A stretch of 6,882 nt of DNA from Planctomycetota bacterium. Lineage in GTDB: Bacteria; Planctomycetota; Phycisphaerae; Sedimentisphaerales; SM23-30. The notes under the pieces were generated by a model. It searched no databases and was not told the origin of the DNA. It saw only the letters and a list, made by a program, of their open reading frames with translations. The stretch's first letter is position 1. Every line of letters starts with the position of its first letter. The DNA lies in NCBI GenBank assembly GCA_022705365.1, contig JAKJEP010000171.1:1-6882 (forward strand), written 5' to 3'. Position numbers and translations under genes: made by a program. Below, in pieces: positions 1 to 6,299 of this stretch.

Positions 1-508
1 CGATGGTGACAAAGAGAATCCCCAGGATCTGCGCATGAAAACCGCCCTTCTGCTGGAACAGAATCACACCCAGTGAGCCGCTGACGGCACAGAACAATCC
101 GATCCAAAATATTTTGTTTTGGAAGAGCCGCCGTTCTTCCCGGTGGAAGAGAACCCCCAGCAAGACCGCCCAGATGATATACTGCTTTTGCAGCAAACTC
201 ATCATGCCCGGCTCAGCAAAATAAACCGACCAGGGATAAAAAATCTGGCCGCCGAGGTTGGGCAGGGCGGAGATCAGGCCCAGCAGCCAGAGGCGGCCGC
301 TGAAAAGCGGAAGAAACCCCTTTTTTCGAAACCGCAGCCAGACGGTAAGCCACAGCCAGACCAGCAGCCAGGCGAAGCGCCAGAAGTTCTGATCCCAGAT
401 GGTAATCCCTTCGCGGAAAAACTGATGGATAAAGAGCGGGGCGGTACTCCAGCTTAGAATGATCCCCAGCAGGACGGCGGATCCTTTTATGTCCGGTCGG
501 TTGGGCAA
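1..508 (-). CDS. DMT-superfamily (EamA-like) permease, N-terminal part, truncated by window edge
   Basis: This is a polytopic inner-membrane protein, read on the minus strand from a TTG codon at 508 and open through position 1; 169 codons are visible. The translation begins LPNRPDIKGSAVLLGIILSW and contains about five hydrophobic stretches: near residues 10-27, 42-58, 72-92, 105-118 and 128-145, with another beginning at the cut end. This spacing and the Gly/Ser/Trp-rich first helix fit the first EamA repeat of drug/metabolite transporters, which usually have ten helices in about 290-300 residues. The TTG start is supported by AGGAG five bases upstream. The in-frame stop further upstream (TGA in the 552-570 area) leaves no ATG or GTG alternative. 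The gene is divergent from the AI-2E-family gene. The substrate cannot be told. An internal ATG pair near residue 94 is too late to be the start, because it would remove three helices. Confidence 0.72.
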   Translation of the reverse strand, partial: MPNRPDIKGSAVLLGIILSWSTAPLFIHQFFREGITIWDQNFWRFAWLLVWLWLTVWLRFRKKGFLPLFSGRLWLLGLISALPNLGGQIFYPWSVYFAEPGMMSLLQKQYIIWAVLLGVLFHREERRLFQNKIFWIGLFCAVSGSLGVILFQQKGGFHAQILGILFVTI

Positions 509-513
509 AGCGG

Positions 514-518
514 CTCCT
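514..518 (-). promoter_or_regulatory. Ribosome binding site of the EamA-like permease
   Basis: AGGAG on the minus strand lies five bases before the TTG codon at 508. It decides the choice of TTG as the start, because no ATG or GTG is available between it and the upstream in-frame stop. Confidence 0.7.
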
Positions 519-551
519 GTGTTTATTATCCAGTCAAAATCCGAATCTTCC

Positions 552-565
552 TGATTCCGGAATCA
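552..565. repeat. Perfect 14-bp palindrome, candidate operator
   Basis: TGATTCCGGAATCA reads identically on both strands. It lies 44 bases upstream of the permease start on the minus strand and about 180 bases upstream of the AI-2E start. A perfect 14-base palindrome is expected by chance roughly once in 16,000 positions, so one in this 238-base gap is suggestive of a dimeric regulator site. No regulator gene is in the window, so the binding protein is unknown. Confidence 0.4.
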
Positions 566-573
566 TTCGTCAA

Positions 574-750
574 GTGCAAAAATCGTCTCTGATCCGGGAG
601 ACTATCCGGCGGCTGCAGGAGGCGAAAAAATCAGAAAAAAAGGTAGGCGCAACCGGAGGGCGTTGTAAAATGATGATAGGATCAGCCGGCGGCGGAGCCA
701 GGCAAGACCAGCGGAAAAATCCCAAAGCAGAGGGAAACCGGATACCTTGA
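574..750 (+). CDS. Possible small ORF (58 codons) overlapping the AI-2E start
   Basis: From GTG 574 an open frame runs 58 codons to a TGA at 748-750, which overlaps the TTG start of the next gene as TTGA. The predicted peptide begins VQKSSLIRETIRRLQEAKKS and is basic and Lys/Arg-rich, helix-like in the first 25 residues and Gly-rich later. An internal start at ATG 670 has GGAGG ten bases upstream (655-659) and would give a 26-residue peptide. No family is recognised. It may be a leader peptide or simply a chance frame in GC-rich DNA; the overlap with the TTG is the main reason to list it. Confidence 0.2.
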   Translation: MQKSSLIRETIRRLQEAKKSEKKVGATGGRCKMMIGSAGGGARQDQRKNPKAEGNRIP

Positions 751-1850
751 TCAAGAACAAACAAAAAATCGAACAGATTGCCGGCCTGGCCCTGATTATC
801 GCGATCGTGGTTAGCTGCGGGTACGTGCTGCGGCCGTTTGTGCTGCCGATTCTCTGGGCGGCTATCCTGTGCTTTGCCACGTGGCCCATCTATGAATTGC
901 TGCTGAAATGGCTCCGCGGGCGAAAAACTCTTGCCTCCGGGCTGATGGTCATTATCCTTTTGCTGGTGCTTTTTATTCCGTTTTTTCTGATTGGCCTGCA
1001 AATTTCCGACAGCATTTATTTTGCCGTTGAATGGCTGAAAGCGCATGGCGATGCCAGCTTGCCCGCACCCCCGGAATGGGTGAAACGAATACCGGCCATC
1101 GGAACATCGCTCGACGAATACTGGACCCGGCTGGTGGCCAACAGCGGCACGACCATGAGCTGGCTGAAACCGCATCTTCAGGGGGCCGGCGTCTGGTTAT
1201 TGCAGCATAGTCTGGGGGTGGCCAGCGGGATTTTCGAGCTGGCGATCAGCGTTCTGATTGCGTTTTTTCTATACCGCGACGGGGTGGCGGTGGTGGAGCG
1301 TTTGCGGGAGGGTTTTCAACAGATCAGCGGGGACTATGCCCAGCACCTGATGGATGTGGTTAAAGCCACGGTGCGAAGCGTGGTGTATGGGATCATCGGC
1401 ACGGCCCTGGCGCAAGCAACGGTAGCCGGCATCGGTTTTGCCATAGCCGGGGTTCCGTCCCCCATCCTGCTGGCGATGCTGACTTTTTTCCTGAGTTTTC
1501 TGCCCGCCGGTCCGGTACTGGTCTGGCTGGGCGCGGCGGCCTGGCTTTTTGCCGGCGGGCAAACCGGCTGGGGGATCTTCATGATTGCCTATGGCACTCT
1601 GGTAATCAGCACTATCGATAATTTTATTAAGCCCTACCTTATCAGCCGCGGATCCAAATTATCCTTTATTGTAACCTTTATCGGGGTGGTCGGCGGTATT
1701 GTGACCTTTGGTTTTATCGGCGTCTTTTTAGGCCCGACGCTGCTGGCGGTGGGGTACAGCCTGATCAGCGAGATACTCATTCAGCCCCGGAGCCGCCCTT
1801 CCCCGAAACCGGCGGCTGGGCCGGAAACGATTGTCTCTCCGAAGGAGTAA
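747..1850 (+). CDS. AI-2E/PerM-family (formerly UPF0118) membrane protein
   Basis: This is a 367-residue polytopic inner-membrane protein of the AI-2E transporter family (PF01594). Members include the autoinducer-2 exporter TqsA/YdgG and several Na+/H+ antiporters and permeases, so the substrate cannot be assigned. Visible features are N-terminal helices near residues 10-46, a helix at 62-84, a soluble stretch at 90-150, and helices from about 152 to 342. The C-terminal half carries the most family-typical segments: DNFIKPYLISRGSKL at 291-305 and the Gly-rich GGIVTFGFIGVFLGP at 316-330. The last 25 residues are a Pro-rich polar tail. Length is normal for the family. The start is TTG 747: an in-frame TAA lies at 666-668 and no ATG or GTG occurs between. 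The nearest ribosome-site-like sequence, AGAGGG at 729-734, is 12 bases away, which is rather distant. It is followed after three bases by the GYF_2 gene, presumably in one transcript. Confidence 0.88.
   Translation: MIKNKQKIEQIAGLALIIAIVVSCGYVLRPFVLPILWAAILCFATWPIYELLLKWLRGRKTLASGLMVIILLLVLFIPFFLIGLQISDSIYFAVEWLKAHGDASLPAPPEWVKRIPAIGTSLDEYWTRLVANSGTTMSWLKPHLQGAGVWLLQHSLGVASGIFELAISVLIAFFLYRDGVAVVERLREGFQQISGDYAQHLMDVVKATVRSVVYGIIGTALAQATVAGIGFAIAGVPSPILLAMLTFFLSFLPAGPVLVWLGAAAWLFAGGQTGWGIFMIAYGTLVISTIDNFIKPYLISRGSKLSFIVTFIGVVGGIVTFGFIGVFLGPTLLAVGYSLISEILIQPRSRPSPKPAAGPETIVSPKE
1842..1847 (+). promoter_or_regulatory. Ribosome binding site of the GYF_2 gene
   Basis: AAGGAG lies six bases before ATG 1854 and overlaps the last codons of the AI-2E-family gene. 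This is consistent with translation from a shared mRNA. Confidence 0.75.
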
Positions 1851-1853
1851 GTT

Positions 1854-2813
1854 ATGCCTTCATGGTATTATTTGTTCCAGGAACAAACCCAAGGCCCGGT
1901 GGAAGAAAAGGTTCTCGTTGATTTTTTGATGCGGAAGGCGTTTTCTCCCGATACGCCGGTCTGGACCGAGGGAATGCCGGATTGGGTCCCGGCCCATCAG
2001 ATCGAGGAACTCAGGAATGCGGCAGCCGCCCAGCCGGGAGCGGCTGCAACAGCTCCCACGGCAGCCGGGACCGGTCTGCCGCCGCAGCCTCATGCCAAAG
2101 CCGACTTTCGAGAGGCGGCCGTTCGGGAAAGCCTGCGCCTCCTGGAGGCCAACGGCGGAACAATTCCGGATCGTGGTTCCTATTGTTTACCGGTGACAGA
2201 TACGAACCCTAAGGTATGGCGCCACTATGGATTTTGGGTAATATTTCGTTTTGTTATTGGTTTATTCGGTATATTTGCTAGTGGGGCAATAGCCATGATA
2301 TTGAAAAAAGAAGGTAATGATATAAATTCCACTCTATTAGTAATTTCATTCTGCTTATTTAGCGGTGGGATGCTTACTCTCCTTAGCATTTTGTTACTTC
2401 AAAATCGATTTGTTCGAAAGCAAATTGGACCTCGATATGATCATTTGTCACCGTTAGCTGGAGAATCAAAGCTGTTGTGTATTAGGGTTGAAGAGGCGGA
2501 GACTTTTAAGCAGATTAAACTCATCCCGGAAGATCTGGGATTTCTGGGGTTAGATCCCTCAAATCACATGCTCTTAATCGAAGGTGTCCGTTTTCGATAT
2601 AGGATTTCAGCAGAGGATGTGTCGGACATAAGTGTGATTTCCGGTGCAACCGCGACTGCTACAAAGATTTCCTTCACCATAGGAAAGACAGAATTACAAA
2701 TCGCCTTACAATGGGAAAATCTTTTCCACGAATTTAAAAAACAAACGATGGGAGTAAAATTAGATCCTCTTATATTGAAAATCCAAAAATTATTGAACCG
2801 GGAGCCGCAATGA
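1854..2813 (+). CDS. GYF_2-domain membrane protein with two transmembrane segments
   Basis: The 319-residue protein starts with a GYF_2 domain at about residues 4-53. Hallmarks are WYYLFQEQTQGP at 4-15, then TPVWTEGMPDWVPA at 34-47. GYF domains bind Pro-rich peptides in eukaryotes; the bacterial GYF_2 form is often found at the N-terminus of membrane proteins, where its partner is unknown. An Ala/Pro-rich linker covers about 55-82, followed by a helical stretch to 101. Two hydrophobic segments lie at about 127-150 and 159-183, then a polar domain of about 120 residues (200-319) that I do not recognise. The N-terminal half is GC-rich. From about residue 109 the DNA becomes strongly AT-rich (several 60-base lines near 32-37% GC), which suggests a mosaic origin. 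ATG 1854 has a good ribosome site. The stop overlaps the next gene as ATGA. Confidence 0.85.
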   Translation: MPSWYYLFQEQTQGPVEEKVLVDFLMRKAFSPDTPVWTEGMPDWVPAHQIEELRNAAAAQPGAAATAPTAAGTGLPPQPHAKADFREAAVRESLRLLEANGGTIPDRGSYCLPVTDTNPKVWRHYGFWVIFRFVIGLFGIFASGAIAMILKKEGNDINSTLLVISFCLFSGGMLTLLSILLLQNRFVRKQIGPRYDHLSPLAGESKLLCIRVEEAETFKQIKLIPEDLGFLGLDPSNHMLLIEGVRFRYRISAEDVSDISVISGATATATKISFTIGKTELQIALQWENLFHEFKKQTMGVKLDPLILKIQKLLNREPQ

Positions 2814-2860
2814 AAAAGTGTAGCATAATTCTGGCAATGTTCTGTTTTCTAACTTCTGTG
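2180..2860. other. AT-rich compositional island
   Basis: GC content falls from about 72% in bases 2101-2160 to about 50% in 2161-2220. It is about 32-37% in each of the next three 60-base blocks, and the low-GC character continues to the start of the glycosidase gene. The shift begins inside the GYF_2 gene, after the GYF and linker coding part, and spans the membrane segments, the C-terminal domain and the following signal peptide. No repeats or insertion-sequence ends were seen at its borders. Confidence 0.6.
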
Positions 2861-5087
2861 ACCTGGGCGGAACCGCCAACCTGGGAATTTCAAACTGCAG
2901 CCGACCTTTCTGCCTGGGTGCCGAATGGCCATTTGGCCAGCGTGGAAGTGAAAGATGGAATTGTTCATGCGGAAGCTGTCGGCTGGGACCCGTTTTTTCA
3001 GAATCGGGAAGTAACCATCACGGCTGCACCCTGGCAGTATGTTTTATTGCGGATCAAGGCGGACCGGCCGGGGCTGGGGGAGTTATTCTGGTCCGGTCAG
3101 CTCGAAGGGCAATACGGCGGCCTCTCGCAAGGTAAATCTGTCGGTTTTCAGGTCGGGGACAAGAAAGACTGGCAGGAGATCGCCGTGTTTCCGTTCTGGC
3201 ACACCGAAGGAACCATCCGGCAGTTGCGGCTGGACCTGTATAACGAGGGCCGCTTTGAGATCGACCGGATTGCCGTTCTCGAATGGCACAAGGGGCAGGT
3301 AACTCCGGATAATTCCTTCTCCTGGGAATTCAATGGAGATATTTCCTCCTGGCAGGTCACACCCGACATCCGCAACCTGTTTGCCCCCCCGCTGCGGTTT
3401 GAGGCCGCGGGAAAAAAGTGGGTGACCGTGCAGATGAAATCTGATCAGCCGGGTTTGGCCGCTATTCTCTGGGCCGGCGATCAGGAGGCCGGCCTGAAAA
3501 CCGAAGAATTCGAAATCCGCGGCGATGACCGCCTGCATGCCTACAACCTGAACCTCTCCGGCAATCCCAGTTGGAAAGGCTCCATTCTGGCGCTGGGTTT
3601 TCGGCCCCCCGACCGGGGTACGATCTCCCTCCAGTCGATTTCCGTGGGATCGGAACCCTCCGGCCCGGCGGAGCTGGAGGTAACGTATTTCGGCTTTGAA
3701 AACGGTGTGAACCGCGCCGGTCAAACCTGTAATGTTATGGCCCGCCTGACCAATCAGGGCGGCCAGCCTGCCGCACTGCCGGAAATGAAATTACAGGTGC
3801 CCTCCGGTATTGAGATTATTAACGCCCCCGATAAAAATGAGAAAAACCTGGCCTGCGGCGACTACACTGATTTGATCTGGCAGGTGAAGGCCGCCCAACC
3901 GGGCCGCTTCCCGATTACCCTGCAATGTACCGGCCCGGCTGCCCCTGGACCGGCCGAGGTAACGCTGGCCTTTGAAAAATCTCTCCACTTGCCCGCCGCC
4001 GATTATGTCCCCCCGCCCCGGCCGATCCATACCAGCCTGGATGTCTGCGCGTATTATTTTCCCGGCTGGGAGATGCCGCAAAAATGGGACTGTATCCGCC
4101 GCGTTGCCCCCATCCGCAAACCGCTGCTGGGCTATTATGACGAGTCGAATCCGGAGTGTGTCGATTGGCAGATCAAATGGGCGGCGGAGAACGGCATTTC
4201 CTGCTTCCTGGTGGATTGGTACTGGACCGCCGGCCAGCAGGCCCTCACCCACTGGTTTGACGCCTACCGCCAGGCCCGCTACCGCGATTATCTGAAGGTC
4301 GCCATCATGTGGGCCAATCACAATCCGCCCGATACCCACTCGGTGCAGGACTGGCTCAACGTCACTCGCCATTGGATCGACAACTACTTTAACCTGAAAA
4401 CTTATTACACCATTGACGGCAAACCGGCCGTGTTCATCTGGAATCCCCAGGGCATCACGCACGACTTGGGCGGTTCGCCGGCGGTCAAGGAAACCTTCGA
4501 AAAATCCCAGCAGATGGCCCGCGACGCCGGCCTGCCGGGCATCACCTTCATCGCCATGGGCTACGGCTTTACCCCGGAAATTGCCGAAAACCTGCTGGGC
4601 GAAGGCTACACCGGCACTACTACCTACCACGAATGGGGCAAACCGGTCGGGCAGGCCATGACCGAACAGCGGTCTCAATTCGATTACGTGGCGCAAAACT
4701 CACCCGCCGCCTGGCGGGAAAAAGACCGGGCCATGGGCAAACTGACGTATTATCCCGTCGTCGATACCGGCTGGGACTCCCGCCCCGCACGGTAACAAAG
4801 CCATGGCCATCGAAGGACGCAGCCCGGAATTATTCGAACATTTGCTAAGGGAAGCCGGCACCTTTTGCCGGGAGGCGCAGAAACCGCTGGTCATCCTCGC
4901 TCCCGTCAACGAATGGGGCGAAGGCAGCTATATTGAGCCGAACACCGAATTCGGCTTTGCCATGTACGAAGCCATCCGCAAGGTGTTCTGCACCAACGAT
5001 CCGTCAACCTGGCCGGTGAATGTCGCCCCCGCCGATGTCGGGCTAGGCCCCTATGATTACCCCGTCCTGCCCGGCCATCCCCAATGA
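2810..5087 (+). CDS. Secreted GH99/WbsX-like glycoside hydrolase, interrupted by an apparent frameshift
   Basis: A signal peptide (residues 1-20, hydrophobic core IILAMFCFLTSV, likely cut after TWA) predicts export. Two related beta-sandwich-like modules follow at about 25-159 and 169-280; compare RIKADRPGLGELFWSG with QMKSDQPGLAAILWAG. A NEW3/CARDB-like Ig module sits at about 288-390. The catalytic-type domain starts near 408 (DVCAYYFPGW, GYYDES, then FLVDWYWTAG) and matches the WbsX/GH99-like family. That family includes endo-mannosidase-like hydrolases and proteins placed in glycan synthesis; export favours a hydrolase. The first frame stops at 4795 after 661 codons. Reading resumes in the +1 frame through to 5087 and encodes NEWGEGSYIEPN, the family's end motif. 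Removing one base gives 758 residues. ATG 2810 has GGGAG five bases upstream and overlaps the GYF_2 stop. The substrate is unknown. Confidence 0.8.
4784..4795 (+). other. Apparent single-base frameshift in the glycosidase gene
   Basis: The first frame ends in Gly-Trp-Asp-Ser-Arg-Pro-Ala-Arg and TAA (4793-4795). In the next frame the same DNA reads Pro-His-Gly-Asn-Lys-Ala-Met and continues without stop to 5087. The run of four C at 4783-4786 is the natural site of one extra base: with three C the two parts join exactly. The downstream part has no ribosome site before its first ATG (4803), so separate translation is unlikely. It may be a sequencing or assembly indel, a real inactivating mutation or, less likely, programmed slippage at CCC-C. 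Confidence 0.75.
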
Positions 5088-5184
5088 GGTGTTCCGCCAA
5101 ATATTTGATTTACTTTTGAGCGTCAAACCGGCATAGTATGGGTTTACTGGCTGAACCGTGAGCTTGTTTTTATTGGAGAACCGG
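5088..5184 (+). promoter_or_regulatory. Intergenic region upstream of the cupin gene with short dyads
   Basis: This 97-base gap is the longest on the plus strand after the first operon and is AT-richer than its flanks, so a promoter here is plausible. It contains TTTGA-GCG-TCAAA at 5115-5127 and CATAGTATG at 5132-5140. The latter includes TAGTAT (5134-5139), a possible -10 box, but the best -35-like sequence (TTTACT) is about 19 bases away. No terminator hairpin with a T-run was found after the glycosidase. Confidence 0.3.
5175..5178 (+). promoter_or_regulatory. Ribosome binding site of the cupin gene
   Basis: GGAG (in TTGGAGAA) lies six bases before ATG 5185. It favours this ATG over the in-frame GTG at 5158, which has no ribosome site and would add a nine-residue extension. 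Confidence 0.75.
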
Positions 5185-5505
5185 ATGATTACTTATGAAT
5201 TGAATTCGATTAAAGAAAAAGAACCTTTCCCCGGCTGCAAGGTGCGCTTTGTGCATTCGGAAAATATGACCTTCGCCTACTGGACCTTCACGGCCGGTGC
5301 TACCCTGCCCTCCCACAGCCATGTCCATGAACAGGTCGGCAGCATCATCCAGGGCGAAATGGACCTCACCGTCGATGGCGAAACCAAGCGCCTGGCCGCC
5401 GGCTCCGTCGTGGTCATCCCCTCCAACGCCAAGCACTCCGTGAAAACCATTACCGAGTGCTACGTCGTGGATGTGTTCTATCCGGTGCGAGAGGATTACC
5501 GCTAA
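5185..5505 (+). CDS. KdgF-like single-domain cupin protein
   Basis: The 106-residue protein is a small beta-barrel cupin. Motif 1 is seen as LPSHSHVHEQVGSIIQGEMD (residues 41-60), giving candidate metal ligands His44, His46 and Gln50. Motif 2 is GSVVVIPSNAKHS (73-85), with His84 as the fourth ligand. The ending DVFYPVREDYR resembles KdgF-type cupins, which linearise 4,5-unsaturated uronates released from pectin or alginate. The resemblance is to the family; neither the reaction nor the substrate is shown by the sequence, and many close cupins have no known role. The protein has no signal peptide or membrane segment, so it acts in the cytoplasm. It lies 48 bases upstream of crcB, in the same direction. 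No uronate lyase or other uronate gene is visible in the window. Confidence 0.78.
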   Translation: MITYELNSIKEKEPFPGCKVRFVHSENMTFAYWTFTAGATLPSHSHVHEQVGSIIQGEMDLTVDGETKRLAAGSVVVIPSNAKHSVKTITECYVVDVFYPVREDYR

Positions 5506-5553
5506 ATGGCTGCTGGCATAAAATACCATTATATAACAAGGTAACACTGCCCC

Positions 5554-5931
5554 ATGCTGCAAAAAATCCTGCTGATTGCCCTGGCCGGCGCCCTTGGCAC
5601 GCTGGCCCGTTTCGGCCTGGGGGGCCTGATCCAGCGGTGGACCAGCCCGACCTTCCCCTACGGCACGGTGGTCATCAACCTGCTCGGCTGCTTTCTCTTC
5701 GGCTTGATCTGGGCGCTGGCCCTGGAACGCTATGCCCTCAGCAGCCAGACCCGCTCCATCCTGCTCATCGGCTTCATGGGCGCCTTCACCACCTTTTCCA
5801 CCTACATAGCCGAAACCGGCAACCTGCTGGCGGATGCCCAATGGACCGCCGCCGCCGTAAATGGTACCCTGCAAAATATCGGCGGGCTGGCCTGCTTCTT
5901 CCTGGCCCAGGCCCTGGCCCGCTGGCTGTAA
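5554..5931 (+). CDS. crcB: Fluoride ion channel CrcB/Fluc
   Basis: This 125-residue protein has four hydrophobic helices and exports fluoride from the cytoplasm as a dual-topology dimer. Family hallmarks are GTLARFGLG (15-23), the pore Asn42 in GTVVINLLGCF (37-47), and GFMGAFTTFSTY (73-84). That last motif holds the two Phe residues (78 and 81) of the fluoride path and the TTFST segment that forms the central Na+ site. Length is that of a normal single-gene homodimer, so no partner subunit is needed. The ATG at 5554 is preceded by AAGG at 5538-5541, a weak and rather distant ribosome site. TATAAC at 5532-5537 looks like a -10 box but lacks a -35. The DUF190 gene follows 15 bases later, a pairing seen in many bacteria. 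Confidence 0.95.
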   Translation: MLQKILLIALAGALGTLARFGLGGLIQRWTSPTFPYGTVVINLLGCFLFGLIWALALERYALSSQTRSILLIGFMGAFTTFSTYIAETGNLLADAQWTAAAVNGTLQNIGGLACFFLAQALARWL

Positions 5932-5935
5932 TTCC

Positions 5936-5940
5936 GGGAG
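5936..5940 (+). promoter_or_regulatory. Ribosome binding site of the DUF190 gene
   Basis: GGGAG abuts the ATG at 5941 directly but is six bases before the ATG at 5947. Normal spacing therefore selects 5947 as the start. Confidence 0.65.
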
Positions 5941-5946
5941 ATGATT

Positions 5947-6294
5947 ATGAACCTGCCCACCGAAGCGGAACTGCTCAGAATCTTCATCGGCGAAAGCGAC
6001 AAATACCAGTCGCGGCCCCTCTACGAGGTCATCGTCGAAACCGTCCGCCGGCAAGGTCTGGCCGGCGCTACCGTCCTGCGCGGCATCATGGGCTTCGGCG
6101 CCCATAGCCGCATGCACACCGCCAAGATCCTCCGCCTCTCCGAAGACCTGCCCATCCTTATCGAAATCGTGGACAACCCCCAGCGGATCGCCGAGTTCCT
6201 GCCCCTCATCAACCCCATGATCCACGAGGGTCTGATCACCCTCGAAAAAGTCCGCGTCATCGCTTACCGCCACAACCACCCCGCTGCGACCTGA
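5947..6294 (+). CDS. DUF190 family PII-like protein
   Basis: This 115-residue cytoplasmic protein matches DUF190 (PF02641), which has a ferredoxin-like, PII-type fold. Visible family features are LLRIFIGESDKYQSRPLYE (9-27), the Gly-rich loop with GLAGATVLRGIMGFGAHS (37-54), then an Ile/Leu-rich strand at 68-76. DUF190 genes often lie next to, or are fused with, crcB. A regulatory or nucleotide-sensing role in fluoride export has been suggested from this link but is not established. It follows crcB by 15 bases and is surely in the same transcript. It ends five bases before the stop of the convergent TcdA-like gene. No clear terminator was seen between them. Confidence 0.9.
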   Translation: MNLPTEAELLRIFIGESDKYQSRPLYEVIVETVRRQGLAGATVLRGIMGFGAHSRMHTAKILRLSEDLPILIEIVDNPQRIAEFLPLINPMIHEGLITLEKVRVIAYRHNHPAAT

Positions 6295-6299
6295 ACTGC

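Larger units (their letters stand above)
509..746. promoter_or_regulatory. Divergent intergenic region between the permease and the AI-2E-family gene
   Basis: These 238 bases separate two outward-facing membrane-protein genes, so both promoters are expected here. The region holds a perfect palindrome at 552-565 and a possible small plus-strand ORF (574-750). A weak hairpin (GTCTC/GAGAC, about 585-602) is also present. On the minus strand, GATAAT lies just upstream of the permease ribosome site, but it has no matching -35 and would leave almost no leader. I see no convincing sigma-70 pair on either strand. Confidence 0.45.

Noticed and set aside
119..457. Plus-strand frame of 112 codons rich in Pro, Gln and Asp
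   Set aside because: It is the reverse of the membrane-helix-coding permease gene, and hydrophobic codons read backwards give this composition.
3791..4696. Minus-strand open frame of 301 codons inside the glycosidase
   Set aside because: It lies wholly opposite a conserved catalytic domain and shows no recognisable motifs or ribosome site.
5158..5184. GTG start for the cupin, adding nine residues
   Set aside because: No ribosome site precedes it, whereas ATG 5185 has GGAG at ideal spacing and gives the usual family N-terminus.
5505..5553. Fluoride riboswitch in front of crcB
   Set aside because: The gap is too short and lacks both conserved halves of the motif.
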